A program made the translations under genes and the position numbers. Source: Streptomyces sp. NBC_00440 (GTDB lineage Bacteria > Actinomycetota > Actinomycetes > Streptomycetales > Streptomycetaceae). Taken from it: a stretch of 64,000 bases of DNA. The stretch covers positions 496,001 through 560,000 of the forward strand of contig NZ_CP107921.1 of assembly GCF_036014215.1 (NCBI RefSeq), in the 5' to 3' direction. The notes beneath the pieces are model-generated. The model worked only from the letters and a program-made list of their open reading frames with translations, had not been told where the DNA came from and made no database searches. Within the stretch, counting starts at the first letter, position 1. Each line of letters starts with the position of its first letter. Of the stretch, positions 25,244 to 34,925 are shown piece after piece.

Positions 25244-27697
25244 ATGGCACAGGGCACGGTCCAGGTGACGTACACCGGAACATCGAGGTGGCGGCGCCGC
25301 ACAGGCGAGTACGTCTCCCTCGCCGCAGCCCTGGAGGCCGCAGGCGACGGTGACATCCTCACGGTCGCTCCCGGCACGTACCGCGAGAATCTCGTCGTCC
25401 AGCACGCGATCACGCTGCGCGGCGCCGACGGCGCGGTCGGCTCGGTGCGGATCGCGCCCGCCGACGGCATCCCGCTCACCGTGCGGGCGTCCGCGGTCGT
25501 CCAGGACCTCCAGGTCGAGGGGCAGGACTCGTCCGCGCCCGCGCTGCTCGTCGAGGAGGGCACCCCCGAGCTGCTGGGGCTGCGGATCGTCACCCGCTCG
25601 GCCGTCGGCATCGAGGTGCGCGGGGCGGCCCGGCCGACCGTGCGCCGCTGCACGGTCGACAATCCGGCGGGCGTCGGAATCGGTGTACTGGACGGCGCGG
25701 GCGGGGTGTTCGAGGAGTGCGAGGTGGTCGCGGCCGGCCAGTCGGGCATCTCGGTGCACGGCGGTGCGCACCCCAGGATCGAGGGCTGCCGGGTCCACCA
25801 CGCGTCGGGCGCCGGACTGAGCGTCTCCGGCGACGGCAGCGGCCTTGAGGCCTTCGGCTGCGAGATCTACGAGGTCAAGGGCACCGGTGTGCAGGTCGCC
25901 GCGCGCGCGTCGGCCCATCTCACCGACTGCACCGTCCACCGCACATCGGCCGACGGCGTCACGCTCGACACGGACGCGGTACTGACACTGTCGGACTGCG
26001 ACATCCATGACATCCCGGAGAACGCGGTCGACCTCCGGTCCCGTTCGGTGCTCACGCTGACGCGCTCGACCGTCCGGCGCTTCGGGCGCAACGGTCTTTC
26101 GGTCTGGGATCCGGGCACCCGGGTGGATGCCAACCAGTGCGAGATCCACGACAGTACGGGCGACTACCCGGCCGTCTGGGTGAGCGACGGGGCGACGGTG
26201 GTGCTGGACTCCTGCCGGGTGCACGACGTGCCGGACGCGATCTTCGTACTGGACCGCGGCTCACGGGCCGACGTGGTCGACAGCGATCTCTCGCAGGTGC
26301 GGAACACGGCGGTCTCGGTGAGCGACGGCGCCACCGCGCAGCTGGACGACTGCCGCATCCGGGAGGCGTCCACCGGCGCCTGGTTCCGCGACCACGGCAG
26401 CGGCGGCACGCTCAGCGGCTGCACCATCGACGCGGCGCAGACCGGCGTCATCGTCACCAAGGGCGCCGACCCGAGGATCGAGCGGTGCACCGTGACCTCG
26501 CCCGCGGAGGCGGGCTTCTATGTCTCGGCCGAGGGACGCGGCACGTTCCACAACTGCCGGGTGACGGGCAGCGCCGGGTACGGCTTCCATGTCATAGACG
26601 GCTGCCGCACCACCTTGACCCGCTGCCGTACCGAGCGGTGCGCACGCAGCGGTTACGAGTTCGCCGACGGCGCCCTGGGTGAGGGCGGCGCGGGCGGCCC
26701 CGTGGTGGAGGACTGCACCAGCGACGAGAGCGGCCTGCTGACCGATCCGCACGGGGCGCCTGCTGTGGGCGCTCCCGCCGTGGCGACCGCGACGCAGACG
26801 GCGGGTCTGCTCGGCACACTGCCCGGCCCGCGGCCGGCCGGGGCCCCCGCGCAGCCGGCCGCGCCCGCCCCCGTGGACGAGCCCATACGCTCCTCGGTGG
26901 ACGTCCTGGGTGAACTCGACACCCTGGTGGGTCTGGAGAGCGTCAAGCGCGAGGTGCGCGCCCTCACCGACATGATCGAGATCGGCAGGCGGCGCGCCGC
27001 CGCGGGCCTCAAGGCAGCCTCGGCCCGGCGCCATCTGGTGTTCACCGGCTCCCCCGGCACGGGCAAGACCACGGTGGCCCGGCTGTACGGCGAGATCCTC
27101 GCCTCCCTCGGAGTGCTGGAGCGCGGGCATCTCGTCGAGGTCTCCCGGGTCGACCTGGTGGGCGAGCACATCGGCTCGACGGCCATCCGCACTCAGGAGG
27201 CGTTCGACCGGGCCAGGGGCGGGGTGCTCTTCATCGATGAGGCGTATGCGCTCTCCCCCGAGGATTCGGGGCGGGACTTCGGCAAGGAAGCCATCGACAC
27301 GCTGGTCAAGCTGATGGAGGACCACCGGGACGCGGTGGTGGTGATCGTCGCCGGCTACACCGCGGAGATGGAGCGCTTCCTGGGCGTCAACCCCGGTGTC
27401 GCGTCCCGTTTCTCACGGACCATCACCTTCGGCGACTACGCGCCCGACGAGCTGCTGCGGATCGTCGAGCAGCAGGCGGACGAGCACGAGTACCGGCTCG
27501 GTGACGGCGCGCCGGAAGCCCTGCTGAAGTACTTCACGGTGCTGCCCAAGGGCCCCGCCTTCGGCAACGGCAGGACCGCCCGGCAGACGTTCGAGTCCAT
27601 GGTGGAGCGGCACGCGGGCCGGGTGGCCCAGTTCTCCGAGATGTCGACCGACGATCTCAGTCTGCTGTTCCCGGAGGATCTGCCGGAACTGCCGTGA
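25244..27697 (+). CDS. Right-handed beta-helix protein fused to an EccA/CbxX-type AAA+ ATPase
   Basis: An 817-residue fusion. Residues about 20-500 form a parallel beta-helix built from about 20-24-residue rungs, each with a C-x-[IV] strand and an xGIxV-type turn (for example GVQVAARASAHLTDCTVHRT), the fold of pectate lyases and carbohydrate-binding surfaces. After an Ala/Pro linker (about 505-545) comes a AAA+ domain of the CbxX/CfqX/EccA kind: Walker A GSPGTGKTT (602-610), Walker B VLFIDEAY (661-668), and the sensor region VVIVAGYT followed by the arginine segment GVASRFSRTI. There is no signal peptide, so it is cytoplasmic. The AAA part should remodel a protein or complex; the helix probably serves as a recognition or scaffold surface. 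No type VII secretion genes are nearby. Confidence 0.9.
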   Translation: MAQGTVQVTYTGTSRWRRRTGEYVSLAAALEAAGDGDILTVAPGTYRENLVVQHAITLRGADGAVGSVRIAPADGIPLTVRASAVVQDLQVEGQDSSAPALLVEEGTPELLGLRIVTRSAVGIEVRGAARPTVRRCTVDNPAGVGIGVLDGAGGVFEECEVVAAGQSGISVHGGAHPRIEGCRVHHASGAGLSVSGDGSGLEAFGCEIYEVKGTGVQVAARASAHLTDCTVHRTSADGVTLDTDAVLTLSDCDIHDIPENAVDLRSRSVLTLTRSTVRRFGRNGLSVWDPGTRVDANQCEIHDSTGDYPAVWVSDGATVVLDSCRVHDVPDAIFVLDRGSRADVVDSDLSQVRNTAVSVSDGATAQLDDCRIREASTGAWFRDHGSGGTLSGCTIDAAQTGVIVTKGADPRIERCTVTSPAEAGFYVSAEGRGTFHNCRVTGSAGYGFHVIDGCRTTLTRCRTERCARSGYEFADGALGEGGAGGPVVEDCTSDESGLLTDPHGAPAVGAPAVATATQTAGLLGTLPGPRPAGAPAQPAAPAPVDEPIRSSVDVLGELDTLVGLESVKREVRALTDMIEIGRRRAAAGLKAASARRHLVFTGSPGTGKTTVARLYGEILASLGVLERGHLVEVSRVDLVGEHIGSTAIRTQEAFDRARGGVLFIDEAYALSPEDSGRDFGKEAIDTLVKLMEDHRDAVVVIVAGYTAEMERFLGVNPGVASRFSRTITFGDYAPDELLRIVEQQADEHEYRLGDGAPEALLKYFTVLPKGPAFGNGRTARQTFESMVERHAGRVAQFSEMSTDDLSLLFPEDLPELP

Positions 27698-30050
27698 CCT
27701 GACCGGAATCAGCCTCTCCGGACGGACCGGCCTGGCGTGGCAGTTTCGTCGCCAGCCGGTCCAGCAGTGCCGCGCGCTCCTCGGCGAACGCCGGGTCGGC
27801 CTGGTAGTCGGAGTGGCCCAGGATCGGGTCCGGCAGCGGGTGTTCGCGGGTTCTGCCGTAGGCGGCCGGATCGAGCAGCGGCCCCCGGTCGACGTCCCCG
27901 TCGCGCAGCACCCAGCCCCCGATGGGGTCCGTGGCCCGCCACAGATTGCGCCAGCAGGGCACTTCCAGGTGCAGCCCGTCCAGGCAGTCGGGCCCGAAGT
28001 ACGCCGGGAACCACCGCCCGTACAGCCGCTCCAGCGGTGAGCCGTAGGTGAGCAGCGCGACCCTGCGGCGGGTACGGGCGGGCAGCTGCCAGACGGCGGC
28101 CGCGGCCAGCACACTGCCCTGTGAGTGACCCGAGATGACCAGCCTGCCGCCGGTGCGGTCGGTCCAGGTGAACATGCGCCAGGTCAGGTCGGGGACCGCG
28201 CGCTCGGCGTAACAGGGCGGCGCGAAGGGGTGCGCGGCGCGCGGCCAGAAGGTGCCCACGTCCCAGAGGATGCCGACGCTTCGCCGGGCCGACGCGTCGC
28301 GGTACGCGCGCCTGCCCAGGGTGACGAACAGTATGAAGCCGAGGCCCACCAGCCAGGACCCTGCCGCCTGCGCGGCGTCGGTGGCGGACGCGATGACGGA
28401 GGGCGCCGCGTCGGCCGCCCGGCCCGGCACCTGGTCGCTGAGCCAGGAGCCGATCAGCGCGCCCCCTCCGAGCAGCAGGGTGGCCGCCGAGACGATACCG
28501 ACGAACGGCGGTGCGGCGTCGGTGAGCTGGGCGCGGGCGCGGACCCCGGCGATCTGCCGGGTGCGCACCGTGTCCGGCCTCTCGTGCGGGTAGTCCGTCA
28601 TGAGGGTCGCTGCGATACGGCGTTCCCTGCGCAGGGTGCGCAGGGCGTAGTAGGCGACCGGGAGCAGCAGCAGGAGCAGCAGCACCGGGATGACGGACGC
28701 CTGCCAGCTGAGCAGCACCGGTGGTCCCGCGATGGAGCTCTTGCTGCCCATCCCGGGCGTACCCGGCCCGTCGAGCCAGTCGGCCACGCGCTGGGCGACG
28801 CCACCGGTCATCACGCCGCCGAGCGCGCAGGCGAGCAGGGCGACCGCGGGGCCGGCGAGTCCGCGCAGTGCGGTACGGATGTGGGGAGCCCGGCGGTACA
28901 TCGCCATGGCGACAGCGGCCAGCACGACGACGAGGGCGAGTTGGGCGAGGGTCAGGATGCCGAAGCTGCGGTCGCCCGGAAGGGTGCCGCTCGACCGCCA
29001 GCCGGGCCGCGACCAGGCTGCGTAGAGGGCGGAGAGTCCGAGCAGGGTCAGCGCGCCGCCGGGCAGCAGGGTGACGACGGCCCGGTCGAGCTCCTCGTCG
29101 AGCCGGGTCTCGGTACGGCCTCTGCGGCAGACCACCCAGACCACAACTGCGGCCGACACGAGGATTGTTGCTTCCAGGAGCCAGCCGATGGCCTCCAGGA
29201 GTGTCCCCGACGAGCGGCGGTCGAAGGCGGCGGCCGCGACGGTGAGCGCTGCGGCGACGGTCAGGAATCCGGCGGCGGTGTGCGCCGCGCGGAGCCGGGC
29301 CACGAGCCTGCGCCCGTACCAGAACCCGGGCCTGCCGAGCGCCGGCCGGGGGTCGGCCCCCGCGCCGCCCTGTCCGTCGCCTTCCGCGGGGTCTCCGGCA
29401 TCCGCCGCACGCGCGTCGTCGCCCAGCGGCTGCTGGGACTCGTACGCGCTCCAGGTGCGGTTGGAGAGGTACCAGAGCAGCGCCGTCAGAGCCGAGGGGA
29501 CGAGAGCTGCCACGGCCAGCCTCCGGCCGGGCTGCGCCCACCAGCCGCCGTGGTCGGCGGCCAGGAATCCGAGCCAGGACTTGCCGTCGGAGCAGCCGGA
29601 CGATCCGGCGCACTGCCAGGCCGTCAGATCGAGTGCCACTTCGCAGGCCGCCGCGACCAGCAGCACGGTGAGGCTGAGCGCGACGAGCCGCACCAGCACG
29701 CCGTACACCCGCACTGCCCGGCCCCCACCGCGGCCGGACGGCAGCATCCAGTGGGCGAGATTGACGACCATGAAGGGGAGCAACAGCAGCCACAGGGCGC
29801 GGGCGCTGTTGCCGGAGGTGAGGTTGGACCAGACGTACGCCTCCGGGACCGGCCGGTCCCTGGCGTCCTGCGGGTGCGCCTCGGCGTGGAGGTCGGCGGC
29901 GCGGCGGTAGACGGCCGCGGTCTCGTCGCCGGTGATCCGGACGGTGCGCGCGTCACCGAGCATCCCCTGCGGGGTGGCTCCGCCGACGCCGTGAACGAGG
30001 AGTTCGAGGGTGGGGGCACCGCTCTCGGCGGGCGACGGGGGTGGGGACAC
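27657..30050 (-). CDS. Large integral membrane protein with C-terminal serine-hydrolase domain
   Basis: A 797-residue protein. The N-terminus starts with LELLVHGVGGATPQGML, the first strand and oxyanion loop of an alpha/beta hydrolase; a long insertion with about ten transmembrane helices follows; then RLVISGHSQGSVLAAAAVWQ supplies the nucleophile elbow (GHSQG), with LLTYGSPLERLYGRWFPAYF further on. The hydrolase core therefore appears split by a membrane domain. The catalytic Asp and His cannot be assigned with certainty. The last 41 bp overlap the convergent beta-helix/AAA+ gene. Function unknown; lipase- or esterase-like activity at the membrane is inferred. Confidence 0.75.
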   Translation of the reverse strand: MSPPPSPAESGAPTLELLVHGVGGATPQGMLGDARTVRITGDETAAVYRRAADLHAEAHPQDARDRPVPEAYVWSNLTSGNSARALWLLLLPFMVVNLAHWMLPSGRGGGRAVRVYGVLVRLVALSLTVLLVAAACEVALDLTAWQCAGSSGCSDGKSWLGFLAADHGGWWAQPGRRLAVAALVPSALTALLWYLSNRTWSAYESQQPLGDDARAADAGDPAEGDGQGGAGADPRPALGRPGFWYGRRLVARLRAAHTAAGFLTVAAALTVAAAAFDRRSSGTLLEAIGWLLEATILVSAAVVVWVVCRRGRTETRLDEELDRAVVTLLPGGALTLLGLSALYAAWSRPGWRSSGTLPGDRSFGILTLAQLALVVVLAAVAMAMYRRAPHIRTALRGLAGPAVALLACALGGVMTGGVAQRVADWLDGPGTPGMGSKSSIAGPPVLLSWQASVIPVLLLLLLLPVAYYALRTLRRERRIAATLMTDYPHERPDTVRTRQIAGVRARAQLTDAAPPFVGIVSAATLLLGGGALIGSWLSDQVPGRAADAAPSVIASATDAAQAAGSWLVGLGFILFVTLGRRAYRDASARRSVGILWDVGTFWPRAAHPFAPPCYAERAVPDLTWRMFTWTDRTGGRLVISGHSQGSVLAAAAVWQLPARTRRRVALLTYGSPLERLYGRWFPAYFGPDCLDGLHLEVPCWRNLWRATDPIGGWVLRDGDVDRGPLLDPAAYGRTREHPLPDPILGHSDYQADPAFAEERAALLDRLATKLPRQAGPSGEADSGQVTAVPADPPGTAD

Positions 30051-30333
30051 TGCGGTGGCTCGCTCTCGTGGAGGGGACGGTCGGCGGTGTGTGTCCAGAA
30101 TCCTGGACGGCTGCGGCCCGCCGCACGGCTCTCACTGAATCTCCCCCCGGAAGAGGACCGGCAACCAGTGGCGCGGCGGGGAACTCTGCGTGCGAGGATG
30201 AGGGATCCCCCGGTGGCCAGGGGGTGAGGGTCTTCGTTCGACCGTGCGGTACCCCCGCGAGCCCGGCACGGTCCGAACACGAGGCCCTGGCTTCCGGCCA
30301 CCGCATCGGCGCGTGGAAGGACCGGACCCTGCG

Positions 30334-31167
30334 GTGAGCGACAATCAGAATCTGCTCGCGGAGCAGCGTCGCGCCCTGATCCTCGACGAGGTACGGCGAC
30401 GGGGCGGTGTCCGCGTCAACGAGCTCACCCGCAAACTCAACGTCTCGGACATGACGGTCCGCCGGGACCTGGACGCGCTGGCGCGCCAGGGTGTGATCGA
30501 GAAGGTGCACGGCGGCGCGGTACCGGTGGTCGAGGCGTCCACGCACGAGCCGGGGTTCGAGGCCAAGTCCGGTCTCGAACTGAGCGCCAAGGAGGACATC
30601 GCGCGGGCCGCGGCGGCGATGGCCGCGCCGGGCAGTGCCATCGCCCTGTCCGGCGGGACCACGACCTACGCCCTCGCCCAGCACCTGCTGGACGTGCCGG
30701 ATCTGACCGTGGTGACGAACTCGGTGCGCGTCGCCGATGTCTTCCACGCCGCCCAGCGGGTCATGGGCGGGGGCGGGCAGCGGCCGGGCGCCGCGACGGT
30801 GGTGCTGACCGGCGGGGTGCGTACGCCGTCGGACTCGCTGGTGGGCCCGGTGGCCGACCAGGCGATCAGGTCGCTCCACTTCGATGTGCTGTTCCTCGGT
30901 GTGCACGGCATATCGGCCGAGGCGGGGCTCTCCACGCCCAATCTCGCGGAGGCGGAGACGAACCGCAGGTTCGTGCAGTCCGCGCGGCGGGTGGTGGTGG
31001 TCGCCGACCACACCAAGTGGGGCACCGTCGGGCTGAGTTCGTTCGCGACGCTGGAGGATGTGGACGCGTTCGTCACCGACTCCGGGCTGTCCGAAGGGGC
31101 ACGTGAGGAGATCACCGAGTATCTGCCGGGGCTTGTCGTGGCGGGTGACCGCGAGGACACCGGCTGA
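30334..31167 (+). CDS. DeoR-family transcriptional regulator
   Basis: A 277-residue protein from GTG 30334 (GGAAGGA about 12 bp upstream). The N-terminal DeoR helix-turn-helix reads RRRGGVRVNELTRKLNVSDM then TVRRDLDALARQGVIEKVHG, followed by the sugar-phosphate isomerase-like effector domain with ALSGGTTTYALAQHL and TGGVRTPSDSLVGP. DeoR proteins repress sugar or nucleoside catabolism and release DNA on binding a phosphosugar. No sugar-kinase gene is adjacent, so the target is not obvious. Confidence 0.92.
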   Translation: MSDNQNLLAEQRRALILDEVRRRGGVRVNELTRKLNVSDMTVRRDLDALARQGVIEKVHGGAVPVVEASTHEPGFEAKSGLELSAKEDIARAAAAMAAPGSAIALSGGTTTYALAQHLLDVPDLTVVTNSVRVADVFHAAQRVMGGGGQRPGAATVVLTGGVRTPSDSLVGPVADQAIRSLHFDVLFLGVHGISAEAGLSTPNLAEAETNRRFVQSARRVVVVADHTKWGTVGLSSFATLEDVDAFVTDSGLSEGAREEITEYLPGLVVAGDREDTG

Positions 31168-31307
31168 CGGCCGGACCCGGCCACGCGCTCCACGCTCCGC
31201 GGTGGGGCAATCCGAACCCCCGGCGGCCACGAAGAACCCTGCGGGGGGGCGGACGGCGCAGCCGTACGGGCCCGCGAACCCACCGGCCAGGAAAGGAAGT
31301 CCCGCGC

Positions 31308-32009
31308 GTGTCCGAACGGCGCAATGACGGCGTGCAGCAGCCCGCCCTGATACTCACCAGGCCCTGCACGGCCCCGAAGGCCGCGGTGCTGCTGCTGCAC
31401 GGCGGCCGGGCCGACGGTCTGCGTCCGCCGCCGCCGTGGAATCTGCCGGAGGTCCGGATGCGGCCCATCGCCTCGCGGATCGCCGGGGCCACGGCGGGGC
31501 ACTCGGTGCTGCTGGGGCGGGTCCGCTACCGGTACCGCGGCTGGAACGGCACCCGCGCGGACGCCGCGCAGGACGCGCGGCGCGCCCTCGGTGAACTCGC
31601 CGCAACCGCAGGCGACATCCCGGTGGTGCTCGTCGGGCACTCCATGGGCGGCCGCGCGGCGCTGAGCGCCGCCGCGCACCCGTCGGTACGCGCGGTGGTC
31701 GGCCTGGCCCCCTGGTGCCCGCCGGACGAGGCGACCGGTCATCTGCGCGGCCGCACGGTCGTGCTGCTGCACGGGGACCGGGACCGTACGACCGATCCCG
31801 GGGAAAGCGCCGCGTTCGTGCACCGGGCCCGGGAATCCGGTGCCCGGGCGTGCGCGCTGACGGTCACCGGCGGGGATCACGCGATGCTCCGCAGGCCGGG
31901 GCTCTGGCACGCCCTCACGGCCGGTACGGTCACGGGCCTGCTGGAACTGGCGCCGCTGCCCCGGATGGTGGACCGGGCGCTGGAATCCGGGGCGGCCCGG
32001 ACGGAGTGA
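31308..32009 (+). CDS. Alpha/beta hydrolase (dienelactone-hydrolase-like)
   Basis: A 233-residue hydrolase from GTG 31308 (AGGAAAGGAAG upstream). VLLLHGGRADG provides the oxyanion hole, GHSMGGRAAL the nucleophile, LLHGDRDRTTDP the Asp and TGGDHAML the His, giving a complete triad. It is compact with no lid insertion or signal peptide. Substrate unknown. It lies 140 bp after the DeoR gene and ends at a strong terminator. Confidence 0.85.
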   Translation: MSERRNDGVQQPALILTRPCTAPKAAVLLLHGGRADGLRPPPPWNLPEVRMRPIASRIAGATAGHSVLLGRVRYRYRGWNGTRADAAQDARRALGELAATAGDIPVVLVGHSMGGRAALSAAAHPSVRAVVGLAPWCPPDEATGHLRGRTVVLLHGDRDRTTDPGESAAFVHRARESGARACALTVTGGDHAMLRRPGLWHALTAGTVTGLLELAPLPRMVDRALESGAARTE

Positions 32010-32018
32010 GACCGGCCG

Positions 32019-32075
32019 CCGGACCGCGCGCCGCGACGGTGTCAGCGCGCGGCGCCGCCGCGGCGCGCGGTCCGG
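32019..32075. terminator. Bidirectional terminator
   Basis: A perfect 17-bp inverted repeat (arms 32019-32035 and 32059-32075) separated by 23 bases, between the convergent hydrolase and DoxX-like genes. The right arm overlaps the last codons of the DoxX-like gene. Confidence 0.7.
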
Positions 32076-32431
32076 CTCACCTTCGACGCCCAGGCGACCA
32101 GCGGCAGTTGGAGCGGCAGCCGGGCGAGCGCCGCCGCTTTGAGCGGCGCGGGCCGGTGCCGCCAGTCGTACGCCATCTGCACGTTCGCGGGGAAGACCGC
32201 CACGAAGAAGCCGGCGGCGGCGCGAGCGCTGACCCTCCGGGTGGCGGGCACCGCCACACCCGCCGCGAGCAGCAGCTCGACCACTCCGCTGACCTGGGTG
32301 TAGGTCCGGGCCCTGCCGGGCAGCCAGGGCGGCACCGTGGTGTCGAACGGGCGGGGAGCCAGGAAGTGGGCCGCTCCCGCACCGGCCAGGAGGGCGACCA
32401 GATACTTCGTCGGACGGTCAGCGGCCGGCAT
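32042..32431 (-). CDS. DoxX-family membrane protein
   Basis: A 129-residue protein from ATG 32431 (GGAGG 5 bp upstream). Four hydrophobic segments alternate with short loops (YLVALLAGAGAAHFLAP, VSGVVELLLAAGVAVP, FFVAVFPANVQMAYDW, LPLQLPLVAWASKV). The AGAAHFLAP and VELLLAAGV motifs are typical of small DoxX relatives, which associate with redox or thiol stress functions in mycobacteria. It is divergent from the SRPBCC gene. Confidence 0.8.
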   Translation of the reverse strand: MPAADRPTKYLVALLAGAGAAHFLAPRPFDTTVPPWLPGRARTYTQVSGVVELLLAAGVAVPATRRVSARAAAGFFVAVFPANVQMAYDWRHRPAPLKAAALARLPLQLPLVAWASKVSRTARRGGAAR

Positions 32432-32570
32432 GGGGCCTCCAGAGTTCGGTGCGCTGCGGCGTACACATCGCACAGGTACGCGTACGGAGTGATTCTTACT
32501 TGCCGGTAGCTTCCTTGGGAAGCCCGGCGTCGCCTCGTCCGCGCGGACGACCGCTTCCCCCGGTACAGAC

Positions 32571-32589
32571 AGCTGATAAGCCGTCAGCT
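32571..32589. promoter_or_regulatory. Dyad AGCTGA-N7-TCAGCT upstream of the SRPBCC gene
   Basis: A 6-bp inverted repeat with a 7-bp spacer in the divergent region between the DoxX-like gene (start 32431) and the SRPBCC gene (start 32635). Size and position suit an operator, but no regulator gene is adjacent. Confidence 0.25.
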
Positions 32590-32634
32590 ATGGTGTGCGG
32601 GCCTGTCCCCACCGACCTCCGGAGGTGCGGCCCG

Positions 32635-33108
32635 ATGGCTCGCCGACTCCACCCCGTCGGCCTCGACTTCGTCGAGACCGCCCCGCTGCGCCTGGTATTC
32701 GCCGCAGGGGTGTCCGCCGCCCCCGGGGCCGTCTACCGGGCGCTGGCCGAGGACGTCGCGGACTGGCCGTGCTGGTTCACGGCGGTCACCATGGCCCGCG
32801 CCACCGAGGGCGGCCGCGAGGTGCGGCTCAGGGGAGGCGCCCGCCTCCGGGAGTCGGTGCTCGCCGCCGACCCCTCCAGCCGGTACGTCTACCGGGTCGA
32901 CGAGACCAACACCCCGGGCCTGCGGGCCCTGCTGGAGGAGTGGCGGCTCACCCCGACGGACTCCGGGACCCGCGTCCAGTGGACGTTCGCGATGGACGGG
33001 CCCGCACCGCTGCTCGCCGGGATCCGGTTCGGCAGGTCCGGTCTGGGGCGGGCCTTCCGCGACGCGACGCGCAAGCTGGACGGCCGGATCGCCGCGGCCG
33101 CCCCGTAG
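32635..33108 (+). CDS. SRPBCC-family (polyketide cyclase/START-like) protein
   Basis: A 157-residue protein from ATG 32635 with GGAGG 9 bp upstream. The layout is that of the helix-grip fold: AGVSAAPGAVYRALAEDVAD and WPCWFTAVTMA near the start, central strands (REVRLRGGARLRESVLAADP), GTRVQWTFAMDG, and a long C-terminal helix (GRAFRDATRKLDGRIAAA). These proteins bind hydrophobic ligands in a central cavity; many are stand-alone with unknown ligand. Confidence 0.85.
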   Translation: MARRLHPVGLDFVETAPLRLVFAAGVSAAPGAVYRALAEDVADWPCWFTAVTMARATEGGREVRLRGGARLRESVLAADPSSRYVYRVDETNTPGLRALLEEWRLTPTDSGTRVQWTFAMDGPAPLLAGIRFGRSGLGRAFRDATRKLDGRIAAAAP

Positions 33109-33117
33109 ACCGGGTCC

Positions 33118-34251
33118 TCAGCTCGTCCAGACGCCGGTGACCAGCAGCCGTTCGATGGCCGTGGCGTACGGCGTGATGTCGAGGCCCTGCTCTTCGAGCC
33201 AGCTGTCGGAGTAGTACTTGTCCAGGTAGCGGTCGCCCGGGTCGCAGAGCAGGGTGACCACGCTGCCCTTACGCCCGTCGGCCACCATCTCGGCGACGAT
33301 CTTCAGCGCGCTCCACAGCCCCGTACCGGTCGATCCGCCCGCCTTGCGTCCCATGACCCGGTCGAGTGCGCGGACCGCGGCGACGCTGGCCGCGTCCGGC
33401 ACCTTCATCATCCGGTCGATGGCACCGGGCACGAAGCTCGGCTCCATCCGGGGCCTGCCGATGCCCTCGATGCGTGAGCCGCAGTCACTGGTCGCGGTCG
33501 GGTCGTTCCGGGTCCAGCCGTCGAAGAAACAGGAGTTCTCCGGATCGGGGACGCAGATCCGGGTGTCGTGCTGCATGTAGTGCACATAGCGGGCGATCGT
33601 CGCGGATGTGCCGCCCGTCCCCGCGGTCGCCACGATCCACGCGGGCTCGGGGTACCGCTCCAGCCTCAGCTGCTGGTAGATGGACTCGGCGATGTTGTTG
33701 TTGCCGCGCCAGTCGGTGGCCCGTTCCGCGTACGTGAACTGGTCGATGTAGTGGCCGCCGGTCGACGTGGCGAGCGAGGCGGCTTCCTCGTACATCTTCC
33801 GGGAGTCGTCCACGAAGTGGCACTGCCCGCCGTGGAATTCGATCAGCCGGCACTTCTCCTGGCTGGTCGTGCGCGGCATGACGGCGATGAAGGGGACGCC
33901 GATGAGCTTGGCGAAGTACGCCTCGGAGACCGCCGTCGAACCGCTGGACGCCTCGATGACCGGCTTCCCGGGACGGATCCACCCGTTGCAGAGCCCGTAC
34001 AGGAAGAGCGAACGGGCGAGCCGGTGCTTCAGGCTGCCCGTGGGGTGGGTGGACTCGTCCTTGAGATAGAGGTCGATGCCCCACTCCTCCGGCAGCGGAA
34101 ACCGCAGCAGATGGGTGTCGGCCGACCGGTTGGCATCGGCCTGGACCTTGCGGACGGCCTCCTTCAGCCAGGCCCGGTACTCCGGGTCGCTGCGGTCCAC
34201 ATCGGCGGTCGCCGCGGCCCCGCCCTCCGGTCCCTGTGCGCTCGTCGTCAC
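33118..34251 (-). CDS. cds1: PLP-dependent L-cysteine desulfhydrase, Cds1 type
   Basis: A 377-residue fold-type II PLP enzyme. The Schiff-base Lys is in [14 protein letters not shown], the phosphate loop in [12 protein letters not shown], and [17 protein letters not shown] is the asparagine-loop equivalent. The order and wording match the actinobacterial Cds1 group (Rv3684 in M. tuberculosis), which releases H2S from cysteine, rather than CysK/CysM. The distinctive [15 protein letters not shown] and [13 protein letters not shown] segments support this. A cysteine synthase-like activity remains possible. Confidence 0.85.
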   Translation of the reverse strand: MTTSAQGPEGGAAATADVDRSDPEYRAWLKEAVRKVQADANRSADTHLLRFPLPEEWGIDLYLKDESTHPTGSLKHRLARSLFLYGLCNGWIRPGKPVIEASSGSTAVSEAYFAKLIGVPFIAVMPRTTSQEKCRLIEFHGGQCHFVDDSRKMYEEAASLATSTGGHYIDQFTYAERATDWRGNNNIAESIYQQLRLERYPEPAWIVATAGTGGTSATIARYVHYMQHDTRICVPDPENSCFFDGWTRNDPTATSDCGSRIEGIGRPRMEPSFVPGAIDRMMKVPDAASVAAVRALDRVMGRKAGGSTGTGLWSALKIVAEMVADGRKGSVVTLLCDPGDRYLDKYYSDSWLEEQGLDITPYATAIERLLVTGVWTS

Positions 34252-34473
34252 GCGTGCCGCCCCTCATGGTGTCCGCTCCGGTCTCCATCCGTGACCATAC
34301 CCGCCCCACCTGCACAAACGTTCACTTTGACCACCCATAGGGCTGACTTGCGGAACTGCGGGACATACCGGCACATGCCAATGCCGGCCGGTTACCCCCG
34401 GTGCACTGGTGCGCGGGCCCGCGCCCCGGCACACTTCCCGGAGGGAGACGAACGGAAGAGGGCGGGGAGCGCG

Positions 34474-34785
34474 ATGTCGGAGGCCGAATTCACTGCGACG
34501 GGTGTACGGATCGAGCGGTGGACCCGTTCGCTCACCCGGGCCGGGCAGGTACTGATCAAGGACGGCAGGCTGGCTCTGCTCACGAGCAGCGGACGCGAGA
34601 TCGACAGCGCCCCGCTGACCACTGTCAGCGCGGCAAAGCCGTGGTTCGCCAAGGTCGGACGGATGGTGGCGACCGTCAACGGCACCCGCTACCGGCTCAC
34701 CATGGGCCAGCGGAACATGCCGCTCGACAGCTCCAGGTCGGTCTCCACGTTCCTCGACGCGGTGCACAGGGGCAGCAGGCGCTGA
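34474..34785 (+). CDS. Conserved hypothetical protein, 103 residues
   Basis: From ATG 34474 with GGGGAG 5 bp upstream. The product is a small mixed alpha/beta protein without signal or membrane segment (MSEAEFTATGVRIERWTRSL start, RYRLTMGQRNMPL near the end). No family recognised. It precedes the anti-sigma-type ATPase gene by 140 bp on the same strand. Confidence 0.65.
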   Translation: MSEAEFTATGVRIERWTRSLTRAGQVLIKDGRLALLTSSGREIDSAPLTTVSAAKPWFAKVGRMVATVNGTRYRLTMGQRNMPLDSSRSVSTFLDAVHRGSRR

Positions 34786-34925
34786 GCCCGGCGCGAGTTG
34801 CGAAGCCGCACCCCCTGGGTGACTCTGGTGTCACATCACTAACGGTTTACCGGCAGTCACGCTGGGAGCAGCTCTCCGCCGGGCCACTTCGTCTTCTTCC
34901 GGACCTCATTCGGGGAGTCGCTGCC

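Noticed and set aside
24249..25283. A 344-codon minus-strand frame across the Rv1733c-like gene
   Set aside because: Composition is that of an antisense shadow, with no ribosome site; the plus-strand protein has the family signature.
28125..30227. A 700-codon plus-strand frame opposite the membrane hydrolase gene
   Set aside because: Low-complexity Gly/Arg/Ala shadow; the minus-strand product has membrane helices and a hydrolase elbow.
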